DNA of 64,000 nt from Nymphaea colorata (lineage: Eukaryota > Streptophyta > Magnoliopsida > Nymphaeales > Nymphaeaceae): NCBI RefSeq assembly GCF_008831285.2, contig NC_045145.1, positions 14,134,802-14,198,801 of the forward strand, read 5' to 3'. Numbering within the stretch: position 1 is the first letter of the stretch; the number at the start of each line of letters is the position of its first letter. A model generated the notes under the pieces. That model was not told where the DNA came from, ran no database searches, and worked only from the letters and a program-made list of their open reading frames with translations. The translations under genes and the position numbers were made by a program. Below, piece by piece: positions 61,215 to 64,000 of the stretch.

Positions 61215-64000
61215 GAGGGTAGGACGGGAAACAAACAAACTTGGGAAAAAGAATTCTTCGAATCAGGATCGGTGCAGAGAGGAAGCAAACAGGGGGAAGC
61301 GGTTTTTGTAAAATTTGGCTTTTTATGTGTTTACCTTTCCTTGTCTACCAGCTCGCTGATGTACAAAATTTTCCGAAGGGAAAAAGGGAGAAGGATTGTG
61401 AATAAAGAAAGGAGGCGGATCAGTGCCGGGAAAATAAGAAATCAGGATCCTCCGAAAGCCATTTCCTTGTTTGGCTGCCTCTTTCTCTAAATCTTTGTGG
61501 TAGCCGGTAGGTGATGCGAGTTGACCGCTTTCCTTTCACCTGGTTCACTCTTTCTTCCTTCAAAATTTTCCTGACCATGATTGCGTTTCCTTTCCTTTGT
61601 GGGATTTCTCCCGTGCATTTGGGGTTTTACTGTCTGGTACGTTGATGGCATTTTGCCGGTGGTTGATGATTACCTCATTGTCAAATCCACACCATTATAG
61701 TGGTGTTCATATTATAATGAATGTAGATATTATTGGGAGGTGGAAGGGGGGAGTGCTGAAAAAAGAGATTGCATGGGGATCTCTGAATTTTTTCTCAGAA
61801 GCCATTTCTAGGTACTTTTGTTTTGTTTAATCTGGGGATGATATCACATGTCAACTTTGGGATGTTAAAAAAAAAAGGGTGCACAGTAACATGAGACACG
61901 GGGTGATGGAAGCATCTGACGGTGGCAAACAGTAGAATACATAGTGGTGAGAAGGATTTTCAAAAAAGTTACTGAGATGCCCTCTCCAGTACTTACTGCT
62001 CCCCTTGTTCCCTGATAAAACGGGATAACAGGGTGATGTAACCAAGAGTCTGAGTCGGTCGCTCTTACATGCCAGGGTGAAAAAATAAAAAAAGGCTCCC
62101 CGAGATGCTCGCTCAGTACACATCCTTAGCCATATCATGGAGTTTGTAATTTTGTACTCTTGCCATTGGTTAAAGCTTTGGAAGGTCTGCAAACACAGCT
62201 GAATTCTCTATTTTACAGTGATGGAAACACTATTGCATTTGCACCAAAGAAATGACGCTGATTGTTTACCCCTGGATGCTATGCATACCACTGTTTAGGC
62301 ACAATCATGGATATGGAAAAAACAGATGCCACCATAAGTAGAAATTAGGCATGATTTTATTTTGTTCTGCTAACCACCCAACGTATTTGTGATCTGGTCG
62401 AAGGAAGAGAGAGAGGCACCAAGATTACCACACAAACTCGGCTAGGGACAGTCGGAAGAGAAATGGACCGCCCGCCAGCAGGCAGCAGGCAACAAGATCA
62501 ACACTGTGAGGGAGAATGGAGGAAGATGTTTGAACTAAAGGAGTGTGTTCCTATTGGAGAAAATGGCTTGGCCCAAACAGTTCGAAGATCATTTTGACCA
62601 GAAAAGCAGGGGAAGGACGAAAAATCAAGAGCCACCATGGCTCTTTTCTGTTTCAGGCGTTCGAGGGTGAAGTCGGTACTGTTATGTGCTTAAATTGGTC
62701 CATGCCTTCCCGATTTTTGGAAAAAGAAGAGAAGGAAGTGAGAGAAAGAGAGGGGGTTCAGAAGCCGAGAAGGAGGCGACCCACTGACTAGACTAAACTA
62801 TTCTCTTTACTCCTTGACAAGAACATCAATCTCAAAAGTCGTGCCTATGATTGGGAAACGTTCCATTTTCCTCACTTCCCTCCACCTTTCCCTCCTTTCT
62901 CTCGATCAAAATCTTCCTCCCTAACTTTTCAAGCACGAATAGGAGGAGGAGAGAAGGAATCGTCTCTTTTGTTACCCACTTACCCCACCTTTTCTGATAG
63001 ATAGTTCTCTCTCTCTTTTCCTGCTAAACCCTGTTTAGCAGTAATTCTGCTCTGCAGGTCAGGAGAGAAGCTTTCCGTTTCCCGGCCTCTGATCATGGAC
63101 ACTCCGACACACGCTTGGCGCTACCTGAGAGAGCCAAGTGGGGGGAGTCGTTTTCCGCATGACGAAGCTCTATCTGTGTACGGGGGGGCGCTGGCTGGAA
63201 GACGAAAAAGAGGTGGGCTGCTTGCAGGTCATGCACATGGGGTTAGAGAGAGAGAAAGTGAGAGAGGAAAGGGGTGGCACGCTAGCCAAAGCTTGTTTTT
63301 TATTTTAGTGTTTGTGGGTGTGTGGGAAAGGAGATTCCCATCATTTCCTTTTTCTTCTTTTTTAGTAGGGACTCCATGGCCGTGGCCCCCCTTCTCTTTT
63401 TGTCCCTTGTTAGGTCTGAGAGGTGAAGCAAAAGAGACTCTGCAACTGCTAAAAATAACACTCTGGGGCGATGGATATTCAATTATTCATAGATTTCCCT
63501 AATAAACAACTAACTCTGCAGCCCCAACCTTTCCTTCCTTTCTCGCAAAACCTTTTACTTTTATATATGCATGATAAAAGTGTGGCTCCTCTACTCAGCT
63601 ATTATCTATTATCTATCTGTAGGGTGGCATGATCTACTTTGGAACATTTTTAACAGAGGCCTCCCCTTCTTTGGATATATACTAGCGACGCTCGTCTCCA
63701 CCGTCATTGCATCCATATAGACCAAGAAAGTAAGATGTTTGCATATGAGACGAGACCTAGAGAGGCGGTGTTCTTAGGTGGCATGAATGATGACGGCGTT
63801 TCGTCTACTTTGCCATGCCATGGACCTTGACATGACGCGATCTAATGCTCATGCCCGGTCCCATCGCTTACCATCTGGAGGGAGGGATAAAAGAGACAAA
63901 CTTTATGGTGGCAGCAAATTGCATGTACCTTGATCTTGATCATGCCATCATGTATGTGGCCATGCACCATCATGCGTCCCCATCATTTCCAAATAAAGTC
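61215..64000. other. HD-Zip 3' side and spacer
   Basis: The HD-Zip 3' UTR lies at the left. No other gene is supported. The plus-strand frame 63095-63502 starts with an ATG but is Arg/Gly and Phe/Pro biased without a domain. Minus-strand 61851-62192 is likewise unrecognised. Confidence 0.45.

Noticed and set aside
63095-63502. Plus-strand frame of 135 codons starting MDTPTHAWRYLREP
   Set aside because: It runs through GA-rich and T-rich low-complexity DNA and shows no domain. A short 5' exon cannot be excluded, but nothing supports one.

Overview
This window is nuclear DNA from a flowering plant. It is AT-rich and gene-sparse, with long (TA)n, (CT)n and (GA)n microsatellites, GT-AG introns, an interstitial CCCTAAA telomere-type block, and plant-only protein families (PLATZ, HD-Zip I, ATL RING-H2, plant RIBA). 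The sequence alone does not place it within the angiosperms.

Layout. Bases 1-2.9 kb hold AT-rich spacer. Minus strand 2.9-7.4 kb has several exon-like blocks of an unrecognised, possibly decayed, multi-exon gene. An intronless ATL-type RING-H2 E3 ligase gene lies at 8.0-9.2 kb (-). A five-exon gene for a small organelle-targeted, membrane-anchored helical protein lies at 13.2-14.8 kb (+). A three-exon PLATZ zinc-binding regulator with a GC-AG intron lies at 19.3-20.4 kb (+). A two-exon gene for a tail-anchored coiled-coil protein of unknown function lies at 30.2-31.7 kb (+). A complete seven-exon bifunctional riboflavin biosynthesis gene (RIBA) lies at 34.2-38.2 kb (-). A three-exon HD-Zip class I homeobox gene lies at 59.5-61.2 kb (+). 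The spaces between hold simple repeats, diverged tandem repeats and a truncated Ty3/gypsy protease fragment near 47.8 kb. The 21 kb between RIBA and the HD-Zip gene has no gene I can defend.

The genes do not form one pathway. This is ordinary plant gene order with independent promoters: one metabolic enzyme (riboflavin), two DNA-binding regulators, one ubiquitin ligase, two uncharacterised membrane proteins and one unresolved locus. Exon boundaries were placed by hand from family conservation, reading phase and splice dinucleotides, so UTRs and transcription starts are not resolved. I saw no bacterial-type operon, CRISPR array, rRNA or convincing tRNA.
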